Assembly (NCBI RefSeq): GCF_029223195.1 | Contig: NZ_JARHUF010000032.1 | Span: 1 to 35,256 of the forward strand | Reading direction: 5' to 3' | Length of the DNA stretch: 35,256 nucleotides | DNA from: Vibrio sp. CAU 1672 | GTDB lineage: Bacteria; Pseudomonadota; Gammaproteobacteria; Enterobacterales; Vibrionaceae | In this document: in pieces, positions 15,391-24,646 of the stretch | How the letters are laid out: each line of letters opens with the position of its first letter | How positions within the stretch are numbered: position 1 is the stretch's first letter | Translations under genes and position numbers: made by a program | The notes under the pieces: model-generated | The model's database searches: none | The model's input: the letters and a program-made list of their open reading frames with translations, nothing else | Told to the model about the DNA's origin: nothing

Positions 15391-17565
15391 ATGATGGATC
15401 CATCTCTATTACTCGACGGTCTGAACGATAAACAGCGTGAAGCCGTTGCTGCACCACTAGAAAACCTGCTCGTCCTCGCTGGTGCGGGGAGTGGCAAGAC
15501 GCGCGTACTTGTGCATCGTATTGCTTGGCTGATGTCTGTGGAGCAAGCATCGCCGTTTTCTATCATGTCGGTGACTTTTACCAACAAGGCCGCGGCAGAG
15601 ATGCGTGGCCGGATCGAAGAGTTAATGATGGGCAGTGCGGCAGGGATGTGGAATGGGACATTCCACGGCATCTGCCACCGTATTTTGCGTGCGCACTACC
15701 TGGATGCCAGACTACCAGAAGATTTCCAGATCATTGACAGTGATGACCAGCAGCGCTTACTGAAGCGTTTGATCAAAGCGCAGAATCTGGATGAGAAGCA
15801 GTGGCCGGCTCGCCAGGTTGCATGGTGGATCAACGGCAAGAAAGATGAAGGGCTGCGTCCTGCACATATTGATGCTTACCACGATCCGGTGACGAAAACT
15901 TATTTGCAGCTGTACAGCGCCTATCAGGAAGCGTGTGATCGCGCTGGCCTGGTCGACTTTGCGGAAATTCTGTTGCGTGCCCATGAGCTACTGCGCGACA
16001 AACAGTTTATCCGTGAGCACTACCAGGCACGGTTTAAACATATTCTGGTGGATGAGTTTCAAGATACCAATAATATTCAATATGCCTGGCTGCGGATGAT
16101 GGCCGGGCCTGATTGCCATGTCATGATCGTCGGCGATGATGATCAGTCGATTTATGGCTGGCGTGGGGCGAAAGTCGAAAACATTGAGAAGTTTACCCTT
16201 GAGTTCCCCAGCGTGAATACCATTCGCCTGGAGCAAAACTATCGTTCCACCAAAACCATTCTCGAAGCGTCCAATACACTGATTGCCAATAATACCGAGC
16301 GGATGGGTAAAGAGTTGTGGACGGAAGGCTGTGTCGGTGAGCCTATTTCGGTTTACAGCGCGTATAACGAGCTGGATGAAGCGCGTTTTGCGGTTAACAA
16401 AATCAAAGAGTGGCAGGACAAGGGCGGAAGCCTGACGGATGCTGCCATGTTGTACCGCAACAACGCCCAGTCACGGGTTTTGGAAGAAGCGCTCATTCAA
16501 GCCGGGCTTCCATACCGCATATACGGTGGCATGCGGTTCTTCGAACGTCAGGAAATCAAAGATGCGTTGAGTTACCTGCGGTTACTTGCCAACCGGAATG
16601 ACGATGCCGCGTTTGAACGTGTGGTCAACACCCCCACGCGGGGGCTGGGGGATAAAACCCTGGAGACGATTCGCTTTGCCGCGCGCGATCGTGGCTGCAC
16701 CATGTGGGAGGCGAGTGTCGCAATGCTGGACGAGAAAGTCCTCGCAGGACGGGCGGCTGGCGCATTGAGCCGCTTTGTCGAACTGATCACGGCACTGGAA
16801 GATGATACGTTAGATATGCCATTACATCACCAGACTGACCATGTGATTAAATACTCTGGCCTTTACGCCATGTATGAGCAGGAAAAAGGCGAGAAATCCA
16901 AAGCCCGGATTGAGAACTTGGAAGAGTTAGTGACCGCAACGCGTCAGTTTGAAAAGCCGGAAGAGGCGGACGAGATGCCATTGCTGACCGCGTTTTTAAC
17001 CCATGCCGCATTGGAGGCGGGTGAAGGCCAGGCGGACGAGTTTGAAGATGCGGTGCAACTGATGACTCTGCACAGTGCCAAGGGGCTGGAGTTTCCACTG
17101 GTCTTCATGGTTGGTGTGGAAGAGGGTATGTTCCCGAGCCAGATGTCTGCTGAAGAAGCCGGGCGTTTAGAAGAAGAACGTCGTTTATGCTACGTTGGCA
17201 TGACGCGTGCAATGCAGAAGCTTTATATTACCTATGCCGAAATGCGCCGTTTGTATGGCCAGGATAAATACCACAAGCCGTCACGCTTTATTCGTGAGTT
17301 ACCGGAAAACTGCTTAGATGAAGTTCGGATGAAAGCGCAGGTGAGCCGACCGGCCAGCAGTGGCCGTTTCAGCCAGGCTGTGGTGAAAGAAAACTTTAAT
17401 GAAACCGGATTTGCGCTTGGTTCTCGGGTGATGCATCCGAAGTTTGGTGAAGGTACCATCATTAATTTTGAAGGCAGCGGCCCGCAGGGGCGGGTTCAGG
17501 TGGCATTTAATGGTGAAGGGATCAAATGGTTAGTTACCGCTTATGCGAGACTTGAGAAGCTATAA
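15391..17565 (+). CDS. uvrD: DNA helicase II UvrD
   Basis: A 724-residue superfamily 1A 3'-5' helicase acting in nucleotide excision repair and mismatch repair. Motif I is GAGSGKTR (about 31-38), Ia is VTFTNKAAAEM, II is VDEFQDTN (about 219-226), III is GDDDQSIYGWRGA, IV is LEQNYRST, V is LMTLHSAKGLEFP, and VI is YVGMTRAM. The C-terminal Tudor-like RNA-polymerase-binding segment (GSRVMHPKFGEG) is present. Length is that of E. coli UvrD. A TATAAT at 15350-15355 is a plausible -10 without a clear -35. A strong terminator follows. Two consecutive ATG codons are possible starts; the ribosome site is weak. Confidence 0.98.
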   Translation: MMDPSLLLDGLNDKQREAVAAPLENLLVLAGAGSGKTRVLVHRIAWLMSVEQASPFSIMSVTFTNKAAAEMRGRIEELMMGSAAGMWNGTFHGICHRILRAHYLDARLPEDFQIIDSDDQQRLLKRLIKAQNLDEKQWPARQVAWWINGKKDEGLRPAHIDAYHDPVTKTYLQLYSAYQEACDRAGLVDFAEILLRAHELLRDKQFIREHYQARFKHILVDEFQDTNNIQYAWLRMMAGPDCHVMIVGDDDQSIYGWRGAKVENIEKFTLEFPSVNTIRLEQNYRSTKTILEASNTLIANNTERMGKELWTEGCVGEPISVYSAYNELDEARFAVNKIKEWQDKGGSLTDAAMLYRNNAQSRVLEEALIQAGLPYRIYGGMRFFERQEIKDALSYLRLLANRNDDAAFERVVNTPTRGLGDKTLETIRFAARDRGCTMWEASVAMLDEKVLAGRAAGALSRFVELITALEDDTLDMPLHHQTDHVIKYSGLYAMYEQEKGEKSKARIENLEELVTATRQFEKPEEADEMPLLTAFLTHAALEAGEGQADEFEDAVQLMTLHSAKGLEFPLVFMVGVEEGMFPSQMSAEEAGRLEEERRLCYVGMTRAMQKLYITYAEMRRLYGQDKYHKPSRFIRELPENCLDEVRMKAQVSRPASSGRFSQAVVKENFNETGFALGSRVMHPKFGEGTIINFEGSGPQGRVQVAFNGEGIKWLVTAYARLEKL

Positions 17566-17571
17566 TGTGAC

Positions 17572-17599
17572 AAAAAGAGCTGCATCGGCAGCTCTTTTT
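17572..17599 (+). terminator. Rho-independent terminator of uvrD
   Basis: A perfect 12-bp stem AAAAAGAGCTGC/GCAGCTCTTTTT with an ATCG loop, 6 bases after the stop codon. The A-run on the 5' side makes it usable in both directions. Confidence 0.93.
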
Positions 17600-17633
17600 A
17601 TTTGAGGTAGCAGGCTCCTCCGGCGGCAGCCAA

Positions 17634-18051
17634 AGAAAAACCCCGGGGGCTTGCGCCCACCGGGGTTATGGTCTTACTCGCAGCAATCCAGCCACTAAAA
17701 GTGCTCCCTGCATCGAATCCCTGATAGTATGCTGTATTCCTTCAGCTTAATCCTTTCATCGCCTTCCTAGCGGTGTCCCTGACCTTATCCTAGTCTGCTG
17801 ACTATCCTCGTCAGCTCTCATCACTTGTTCCCTGAGCGGTGTCCATGACATCTTCCTGATGTTCAGTCCCTGCCTCGTCCAGAGGTGTCCATATCCCGTC
17901 CCTAGTAGTAACCTTCCTGGTTACTAATGCTTCCGTTCAATGTCCAATTTTGCTTTCCGTGCCCGACCGTTCATCCTGAACTGCCGTTTCTTCTTCCTGA
18001 AGTTTACCAAATCCGTGGTAATTCCTGTTCCGTGTCAGCATCCTTCCGACA
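17634..18051 (-). ncRNA. csrB: CsrB/CsrC-family small RNA (CsrA antagonist)
   Basis: About 418 nt on the minus strand with some 28 GGA trinucleotides, many as AGGA or AGGGA in hairpin loops, which is the CsrA-binding signature. The 5' end folds as GTGTC-ggaaggatgct-GACAC, and further units such as GTAACCAGGAAGGTTAC and ACATCAGGAAGATGT show loop GGAs. It ends in the terminator AACCCCGG..CCGGGGTT followed by TTTTTC (17635-17667). No coding frame fits. It should sequester CsrA and so shift carbon storage, motility and virulence control. Family copy (B, C or D) cannot be fixed from this window. Confidence 0.92.
17635..17667 (-). terminator. Terminator of the CsrB-type RNA
   Basis: AACCCCGG-GGGC-TTGC-GCCC-A-CCGGGGTT folds into a 12-bp stem with one bulged base. 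On the minus strand it is followed by TTTTTC. It defines the sRNA 3' end near 17634. Confidence 0.92.
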
Positions 18052-18057
18052 CCACCC

Positions 18058-18085
18058 ATACTACGCTGATACGACCGAGCAACAA
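18058..18085 (-). promoter_or_regulatory. Promoter of the CsrB-type RNA
   Basis: Minus-strand TTGTTG (18080-18085), a 16-base spacer and TAGTAT (18058-18063) form a sigma-70-like promoter, placing the transcript start at about 18051, at the first hairpin of the RNA. The sequence between it and 18200 is AT-rich. Confidence 0.6.
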
Positions 18086-18210
18086 TGGTCACAGATCACA
18101 TTTTTTTATCTATTAAATGAGGAAAAATCAAACAAGTTGTTATATTTCAATTGTTTGTATTTGTTTTGCTTCCTATTTCTTATGCGTAAAGCGATGTTTG
18201 CTCACCTCTG

Positions 18211-18228
18211 TGTAAGAGATCTCGCACA
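18211..18228 (-). promoter_or_regulatory. UvrY/VarA (GacA-type) activator site upstream of csrB
   Basis: Minus strand TGTGCGAGATCTCTTACA, an 18-base imperfect palindrome. It differs at one position from the UvrY-binding sequence TGTGAGAGATCTCTTACA reported upstream of csrB and csrC in enterics, as I recall it. It lies about 160-177 bases upstream of the inferred csrB start, the usual far-upstream position for this regulator. Confidence 0.8.
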
Positions 18229-18248
18229 AACAGGGGAGTCGATAACCG

Positions 18249-20000
18249 TTACTGCCCAATGGCGAGCCCTTCGCGACGAGGGTCAGCAGCCCCTTCAAGC
18301 CCTTCCGCTGTTATGCGGATTGCATGCAAACCAGAGTTTAAATCACGAACATCGGTTTGAAAGCCCATTTTTTCCAGCTCGGGCTGCAGATGGACCGCGT
18401 GGGTCCCGGCTTCGATATCTAAGGTGCCAAAGCGGTTGAGTAACCGCGGTTGGTTAATTGCTTGTTGGATGTCCATGCCCCATTGGGTGTGGGCGATGAT
18501 CGTCTGTGTCACGTAACCAATGATCCGGCTTCCTCCGGGTGAGCCTATCGCTAAATACGGTTTACCGTTTTTGAGTATGATGGTCGGGGCCATCGACGAT
18601 CGTGGTCGCTTACCCGGCTCTAAACGATTGGCAATTGGTATACCGTTTTGCTGGGTGCGGAAGGAGAAATCGGTCAGTTCGTTATTGAGCAAGAAGCCAC
18701 GTACCATCAGGCGCGAGCCAAACGCATTTTCGATGCTGGTGGTCATCGAGACTACGTTGCCTTGTTTATCAACGATATTGAAATGGCTGGTGGAGGGCAG
18801 TTCGATAGACTTATCCACGCTCAAATTCATCGTATGAGACCAAGGTGGGTTACCGGCAGAGGCATGTGGCAGTGCTTTGCCAACTTCGATTAATTGCGCT
18901 CGTTGTTTGAGGTAATCCGCATCAAGCAAGCCTGCGGTTGGCATCGGGACGTAATCCTGATCGGCGATATATTTATCACGATCAGCAAAAGCAAGCCGCG
19001 AGGCATCGGCGATCACTTGCCACGATTGTGCGCTGTGTGCGCCCCAGCCGCTGAGATCAAACTGGCCAGTGATCGCCAGTATCTGGCCAACAGTGAGGGC
19101 GCCTGAACTGGGTGGCCCCATACCGCATATCTCATAGATTTGGTAAGCGACACAGACGGGCTCGCGTTGCCTGACGCGGTAAGTGTCAAAATCTGGCTGA
19201 GCGAGCACGCCCGGGTTAGCCACTGCGTTTTGTACGGTATCAATGATGTCTTTGACAACCTCACCCTGGTAAAACCCCGACGGGCCATGCGCAGCGAGTG
19301 CGCTGAGGGTTTGTGCGTATTGAGGGTTCTTTAATCGTGTGCCAACGGCTTTGGGTGAGTTGTCCGGGTTGAAGAAGTAGGCCTTGGTTGCGGCGAAGCG
19401 AGAGAGGTGCTCGGCATCTCTGGCAATCAGACTGGCCAGGCGGGGACTGATGGCAAAGCCTTGCTGCGCCAGTTGGATGGCGGGTTCAAGCAGTTGTCGC
19501 CACGGTAACTGACCGTATTTCTGATGGCTATCCCACAGCAGTTTCACTGTACCTGGCGTGGCCACTGAACGACCTCCAATTACCGCATCATAGAACTTTA
19601 GCGGCTGTCCGTCCTGGTCTTGAAACAGGGTTGGCGTTGCCGCCAGTGGTGCGGTCTCTCGTCCGTCGTAGCTGGTGAGCCGGTTGTGTTGGTTATCCCA
19701 GTAGAGCAAAAATGCCCCTCCGCCAATACCGGAGGATTGCGGTTCAACCAAGCCAAGTACCAGTTGCACCGTCACCATGGCATCAATGGCATTGCCCCCT
19801 TGCTGCAATACCTTTGCTCCGGCCTGCGCCGCAATAGGGTTTGCGGCGGTAACCATCTAGTGTTTGGCTTTGACTAAGAGTTTTTGTTCCTGGCCGGTAC
19901 TGGGTTCGGGGGCGACAGAATCGGTGGCCTGGCTGGCGAAGCCAGACGAGGAACAAAGAATAAAACCAGCGATGAGCAGTCGGCTGAACGTCCATTGCAT
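18249..20000 (-). pseudogene. ggt: Gamma-glutamyltransferase gene interrupted by an in-frame TAG
   Basis: From the ATG at 20000 (ribosome site GGAGAG) a signal peptide MQWTFSRLLIAGFILCSSSG and a linker run to KAKH, then a TAG at 19857-19859. The same frame resumes at once with ATG and MVTAANPIAAQAG. In homologues this junction normally reads KH-Tyr-MV, so TAC or TAT became TAG. The remainder is intact to 18249 and includes the catalytic Thr in STSHFNIVD (about 401), GKRPRSSMAPT and GSPGGSRIIG. Full length would be about 583, normal for this periplasmic glutathione-cleaving enzyme. Reinitiation at the ATG beside the stop could give a cytoplasmic 535-residue form without signal peptide. Follows the LysE gene on the same strand. 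Confidence 0.85.
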
Positions 20001-20109
20001 GATGACTCTCCGGGTTGCCATTGGTGTGTTCAGCTTGGCAGTCGTGGCGAGTCCCGTCGAGAAAGCGGAGTGAGAAATGTCGGGTGGTCAACGCTTTTCA
20101 GTTCGATGT

Positions 20110-20769
20110 CTATCCGATAACCGTACTCAGGGTCTGAAGTAAAATACTGCTTCCTGCCACAGTGAAAACCACCGCACATAAGCCATCGATATAACTGCTT
20201 GCTTGCTGCATCCGGCGTTGTAAACGCGGGGTGGAGAGCATCCACGCCAGAGTTGAAAACCACAGCAGTGATAAACCAAACAGGATCACCAAAGCCATAC
20301 CTTTGCCGGAAAGCGACATCCCCGAGGGGACCAAACTCGACATCAAACTGATGAAGAACACCAGGGCTTTGGGGTTAAGGATATTGGTGGTAAAGCCTTT
20401 AGCAAACGCCTGGCGTTTATTACCGATCACCAGGTTGTTGGTTGTTGCGGGCTGATCCGCAAGCGGGTTTCTGAGCATGGCGATGACGGCGCGCAGTGCA
20501 CCAATACCCAAATACAGCAGGTAGCTGCCACCAAGCAGCTGCACCAGCGTATAGAGTAACGGGTGTTGATGGACCAGATAGCTGACCCCGGTCAGGCTAA
20601 ACAGTGAATGGAGCAATATCCCTACAGATAAACCCAACGCAATGTACAGCCCGGTTTGACGTCCGTGGCGGGTGGCGTTTTGCACCACCAGAGCGAAGTC
20701 CGGGCCCGGACTTAGCAAAGCGATAAAATGGATACCGGCTAAGGTAACTAAGATGGTGATTTCGTTCAT
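20110..20769 (-). CDS. LysE/RhtB-family amino-acid exporter
   Basis: 219 residues with about six membrane helices. The N-terminal family signature is HFIALLSPGPDFALVVQNATRHGRQTG, followed by ALGLSVGILLHS and a membrane-loop FTTNILNPKALVFF (the NPK motif). This inner-membrane family exports homoserine, threonine, lysine or similar amino acids; which one cannot be told from sequence. It lies upstream of the broken ggt and downstream of the AraC gene, all on the minus strand. In E. coli rhtC and rhtB also lie beside recQ, so this may be a syntenic relative. Confidence 0.93.
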   Translation of the reverse strand: MNEITILVTLAGIHFIALLSPGPDFALVVQNATRHGRQTGLYIALGLSVGILLHSLFSLTGVSYLVHQHPLLYTLVQLLGGSYLLYLGIGALRAVIAMLRNPLADQPATTNNLVIGNKRQAFAKGFTTNILNPKALVFFISLMSSLVPSGMSLSGKGMALVILFGLSLLWFSTLAWMLSTPRLQRRMQQASSYIDGLCAVVFTVAGSSILLQTLSTVIG

Positions 20770-20844
20770 AGTACATCTCGGAAATTAACATTGGCGGTGA
20801 TTATGCGGCGGTGTTGTGCTTGGCGCTTGTACAATTTTGACACT

Positions 20845-21642
20845 TTAGCCGTGGATTTTGGAGGGAGAAACCCCGTAGGTCTGTTTGAACGCTTTGCTGA
20901 AGTGGGCTTGATCATAAAACCCTACTAAATGGGCAACCTCAGTACCACACTGACCTGCCTGCAATAGTTTTAGTGCGTGTTCCAAGCGCAACCGGGCCAG
21001 CCAGGCGTACGCTGTTATACCGGTACGGGCCTTAAAATGGCGTTGAAACTGGGTTGGACTTAACGCACATAGCTGCGCCAGTGTATCGAGCCGAATGGCC
21101 TGATCCAGGTTGGCCATTACGTAATCTTTCAGTGTGGTGAGTGATTGGGTGCCAAGTGGGATCACTTTTTGACGGGTTAATGATCCATAACGGTCTAAAA
21201 GTTGGTTAAGCCCTTCAAAAGGGAGGCAATCTTTAGTCAGTTGGCAGAGGTTATCATCACGGAGCAGGGCATGCAGGTTGCGCAATTGTAAAAAAATCGG
21301 CAGATCCGAGATGATCAACCGGTCAAAGCAGATAATTTGACCAGTTTGCTTAAGATCGGCCAGATCGTTAAGTAAGTGGGGGGCGATTGCGAATACGTTG
21401 ACTTGGTAGCCACTGGCAAGGTTCGACTGGCCGTCGTGCAGTTCATCGGGTGGCATGAGCACAATCTGCCCATGCCCAACCTGATGGTTACACCCCTGAT
21501 AACGGAATTTCTGTTCGCCATGGGTTATCAGGCCGAGGTGAAAATCCAGGTGGTAGTGGCGCTGGAAGGCAAAACTCTGGTATTTGGCCTCAATGAGACT
21601 CAACTGTTCATGCTCGGTGGAGTAGTAGTGGATCTGTTCCAT
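20845..21642 (-). CDS. AraC-family transcriptional regulator
   Basis: About 265 residues. An N-terminal cupin-like sensor domain (HYHLDFHLGLITHGEQKFRYQG, VGHGQIVLMPPDELHDG) precedes a C-terminal double helix-turn-helix (LDTLAQLCALSPTQFQRHFKARTG and VAHLVGFYDQAHFSKAFKQTYGVSPSK). I use the ATG at 21642; a TTG at 21651 is possible but unlikely. The gene lies just upstream of the LysE exporter, and this pairing suggests control of that exporter by a small ligand such as an amino acid. Its start lies only 8 bases after the U-run of the rarD terminator, so it may depend on read-through from rarD. Confidence 0.92.
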   Translation of the reverse strand: MEQIHYYSTEHEQLSLIEAKYQSFAFQRHYHLDFHLGLITHGEQKFRYQGCNHQVGHGQIVLMPPDELHDGQSNLASGYQVNVFAIAPHLLNDLADLKQTGQIICFDRLIISDLPIFLQLRNLHALLRDDNLCQLTKDCLPFEGLNQLLDRYGSLTRQKVIPLGTQSLTTLKDYVMANLDQAIRLDTLAQLCALSPTQFQRHFKARTGITAYAWLARLRLEHALKLLQAGQCGTEVAHLVGFYDQAHFSKAFKQTYGVSPSKIHG

Positions 21643-21649
21643 TAAATAC

Positions 21650-21678
21650 AAAAACGCTTGGTCACATAATGACCAAGC
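21650..21678 (-). terminator. Terminator after rarD, directly ahead of araC-type gene
   Basis: A 9-bp perfect stem GCTTGGTCA/TGACCAAGC (21656-21664/21670-21678) with a five-base loop. On the minus strand it is followed by GTTTTTG. It lies 37 bases beyond the rarD stop and ends 8 bases before the AraC-type start codon. Confidence 0.85.
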
Positions 21679-21715
21679 TTATCTGCGATGGAGCAGTTTG
21701 TCATGTAAAAAACGA

Positions 21716-22627
21716 TCACTGGGCGCGAATCGCTTTGCGTGACCGGCGGGTGTTGCGCAGGCCATCAAAGCTGAAGAGCAGCAAAGCTCCCCAGATAAAC
21801 GCGAAGGTGATGGCTTTGTCACTGGTGAAGGCTTCACCGTAGACCATAACCGCCAGCAGGAACATTAAGCTGGGGCCAATATACTGGAAAAAACCCAATG
21901 TCGACAGTTTCAGCCGGGTAGCCGCACCGGTAAAACACAAGAGTGGCAAGGTAGTGATCACACCGGCGGCGATCAGCAAACCATTGAGTGTTGCTGGGTT
22001 AGCGAATAAGTTGCTGGTCGGTGACTCAGCGAGAAACAGCAAGTAAACCACAGCCACCGGCAACAGTATCAGGGTTTCAATAAACAAGCCAAGCAGGGCA
22101 CTGACACTTACCTTTTTGCGTAATAACCCATAAAAGCCAAAACTCATCGCCAGGGCAATGGCCACCACTGGAACCGAGCCAAACACCGCCAGCTGTACGC
22201 CGACACCACAAGCGGCCAGTACTACGGCAAACCATTGCAGCTTGTTCAAACGCTCGTCTAAGAAAATCATTCCCAGCACCACGTTGATCAGCGGGTTGAT
22301 GTAGTAACCCAGGCTGGCATCCAGCATGTGGTTGGAGTTCACCGCCCAAATAAAGATCAGCCAGTTGGCGCCGACGAGAACGGCTGTCGACACCAGATAG
22401 ATCATTTTGGTTTTGCTTTTGATGATGTCGGCAACTGCGCGCCAGTAGCGGCCGAAATGGATGAGGGCAGCAAGCAAAAAGAATGACCACACCACACGGT
22501 GGCTGAGAATTTCCAGTGGTGACACATCAGCGATCGACTTAAAGTAAATTGGCGCGATACCCCACATGGTGTAGGCGCTGATAGCAAGCACAATGCCTTG
22601 TCGGGTACGTTGTTGTTCTTGTGTCAT
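21716..22627 (-). CDS. rarD: RarD, EamA-type transporter
   Basis: 303 residues with ten predicted membrane helices in two EamA halves. The N-terminal RarD signature is GIVLAISAYTMWGIAPIYFK followed by PLEILSHRVVWSF; ANWLIFIWAVN and SLGYYINPLINVVLG-IFL-ERL are also characteristic. It is named after the chloramphenicol-sensitive RarD of E. coli; the substrate is not known. In E. coli rarD also lies near recQ and uvrD. I chose the ATG at 22627, preceded by AGGGAA at 7 bases, over the TTG one codon upstream. It diverges from recQ. Confidence 0.95.
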   Translation of the reverse strand: MTQEQQRTRQGIVLAISAYTMWGIAPIYFKSIADVSPLEILSHRVVWSFFLLAALIHFGRYWRAVADIIKSKTKMIYLVSTAVLVGANWLIFIWAVNSNHMLDASLGYYINPLINVVLGMIFLDERLNKLQWFAVVLAACGVGVQLAVFGSVPVVAIALAMSFGFYGLLRKKVSVSALLGLFIETLILLPVAVVYLLFLAESPTSNLFANPATLNGLLIAAGVITTLPLLCFTGAATRLKLSTLGFFQYIGPSLMFLLAVMVYGEAFTSDKAITFAFIWGALLLFSFDGLRNTRRSRKAIRAQ

Positions 22628-22801
22628 CAATGGTTCCCTGGAGATGGTTTATACAGCAGAAAATCAGTATACGAGTTGTGAACTGAATCACCTAACAATT
22701 TGCGGTTTTATTCACCACAAAACCCCATTACAATGTGCTATTCCTTTGTGTGCTGGTGGCATGCAAAAGCACTTCTATGATGACCCAATCTGAGATAATT
22801 C

Positions 22802-24637
22802 ATGACCTCAACCTTGTTAGCTGAACAACCCGACTTGCCCGTAACGCCTCAAAGTGTGCTGGAGGCGATCTTCGGTTATCAGCAGTTCCGCGATGGTCAG
22901 CAGGAGGTTATCGATGCTGCGGTGGATGGCAGGGATAGCCTGGTGATCATGCCGACCGGTGGAGGTAAGTCACTCTGTTATCAAATCCCGGCACTGGTCC
23001 GCTCTGGGATCACCCTGGTGATTTCACCGTTGATTTCCTTGATGAAAGATCAGGTAGACCAGTTAAAAGCTAATGGGGTCGCGGCGGAGTGCATTAACTC
23101 GACGATGAGTCGTGAAGCGTTGCTCAGTGTATATAACCGTATGCATTGTGGTGAAATCAAGCTGGTGTATGTATCGCCGGAACGTGTGCTCATGCGTGAT
23201 TTTATCGAGCGGCTGGAGCATTTACCGCTGTCGATGATTGCGGTGGATGAAGCGCACTGTATTTCGCAGTGGGGGCATGACTTCCGCCCCGAATACGCGG
23301 CGCTGGGCCAGCTGAAACAGTATTTTCCGCAGGTACCGTTCATGGCATTAACCGCCACCGCGGATGATGCAACCCGCAACGATATTCTCAGTCGCTTGCA
23401 GCTCAGTCAGCCCCACGTTTATTTGGGCAGTTTCGACCGGCCTAACATTCGTTACACTTTGTTGGAAAAGCACAAACCCATTTCGCAAATCATCCGTTAT
23501 CTGGATAGCCAAAAGGGTAACTGTGGGATCATTTATTGTGGTAGCCGTAAGAAAGTTGAAATGGTCACAGAGAAACTGTGTAACAACCACATTCGCGCCG
23601 CGGGCTATCATGCCGGGATGGAGGCGGATGAGCGTGCTTACGTACAGGAAGCCTTCCAGCGGGATGATATCCAGATTGTGGTGGCTACCGTTGCGTTTGG
23701 AATGGGCATCAATAAGCCCAACGTGCGCTTCGTGGTTCATTTTGATATTCCACGCAATATCGAATCCTATTATCAGGAAACCGGCCGGGCAGGGCGTGAC
23801 GGTCTGCCTGCTGAGGCGATGATGCTGTATGACCCAGCAGATATTAGCTGGCTACGGCGGATGTTGGACGAAAAAGATGACGGGCCGCAAAAACAGGTGG
23901 AAAGCCATAAGCTGAATGCGATGAGTGCGTTTGCTGAAGCCCAGACCTGCCGCCGTCAGGTGTTGCTCAATTATTTTGGTGAATACCGCGATAAGCCCTG
24001 TGGTAACTGTGATATTTGCCTGGACCCACCGAAACATTTTGATGCGACTGATGAAGCGCGGAAAGCACTATCGTGCGTATATCGTGTCAATCAGAGTTTT
24101 GGTATGGGGTATGTGGTGGAGGTGTTACGCGGGATGCAAAACATCCGGGTGCGGGAAAATGGCCACGATAAGATTTCTACCTACGGCATCGGCCGGGATC
24201 ACAGCCATGACTATTGGGTGAGTATTTTCCGTCAGCTGGTGCATAAAGGCTTGCTGTTCCAAAACATCACGCGTAATTCGACCCTGCAACTCACCGAAGA
24301 AGCGCGACCGTTACTTCGTGGCGATGTGTCATTAGAGCTGGCAGTGCCGCGTCTTGATACGGCGGTACGTGCGGCGAAATCAGACAAACTGACCAGCAAA
24401 AACTACGACAAGAAACTGTTTGCCAAACTGCGTAAGTTGCGTAAATCGATTGCTGATGAAGATGGCTTGCCGCCTTATGTGGTATTCAGTGATGCGACGC
24501 TGATTGATATGGCCGAAATCCTACCAACCTCTTATGGTGAGATGCTGGCAGTCAGCGGGGTTGGTCAACGCAAACTCGAAAAGTACGCGGATCCATTCCT
24601 TGACCTCATTCAAGAACACATTACTCAGCACGGATAA
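22802..24637 (+). CDS. recQ: ATP-dependent DNA helicase RecQ
   Basis: A 611-residue superfamily 2 3'-5' helicase of the RecF recombination pathway. The N-terminal VLEAIFGYQQFRDGQQEVI is followed by Walker A PTGGGKSLCYQ (about 50-60), DEAHCISQWGHDFRPEY (about 148-164), the motif VI region QETGRAGRDG, and the zinc-binding CRRQVLLNYFGE..CGNCDIC. A winged helix and the C-terminal HRDC domain (ILPTSYGEMLAVSGVGQRK) are also present. Full length. The DUF3630 gene follows after 9 bases. Confidence 0.98.
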   Translation: MTSTLLAEQPDLPVTPQSVLEAIFGYQQFRDGQQEVIDAAVDGRDSLVIMPTGGGKSLCYQIPALVRSGITLVISPLISLMKDQVDQLKANGVAAECINSTMSREALLSVYNRMHCGEIKLVYVSPERVLMRDFIERLEHLPLSMIAVDEAHCISQWGHDFRPEYAALGQLKQYFPQVPFMALTATADDATRNDILSRLQLSQPHVYLGSFDRPNIRYTLLEKHKPISQIIRYLDSQKGNCGIIYCGSRKKVEMVTEKLCNNHIRAAGYHAGMEADERAYVQEAFQRDDIQIVVATVAFGMGINKPNVRFVVHFDIPRNIESYYQETGRAGRDGLPAEAMMLYDPADISWLRRMLDEKDDGPQKQVESHKLNAMSAFAEAQTCRRQVLLNYFGEYRDKPCGNCDICLDPPKHFDATDEARKALSCVYRVNQSFGMGYVVEVLRGMQNIRVRENGHDKISTYGIGRDHSHDYWVSIFRQLVHKGLLFQNITRNSTLQLTEEARPLLRGDVSLELAVPRLDTAVRAAKSDKLTSKNYDKKLFAKLRKLRKSIADEDGLPPYVVFSDATLIDMAEILPTSYGEMLAVSGVGQRKLEKYADPFLDLIQEHITQHG

Positions 24638-24646
24638 GGAACAAAG

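Noticed and set aside
18080..18110. CRP site near the csrB promoter (TGTGATCTGTGACCA)
   Set aside because: Has one good half-site TGTGA but the second half TCACA is missing at the correct spacing.
17927..18439. 170-residue open frame on the plus strand downstream of uvrD
   Set aside because: It runs antisense over the CsrB-type RNA, its promoter and the end of ggt, has no ribosome site, and its Cys/Pro/Ser-rich composition simply reflects reverse-read GGA motifs.
22077..23822. Open frames of 130-152 residues overlapping rarD and recQ
   Set aside because: They lie inside well-conserved genes in other frames, with no homology pattern or start signals.
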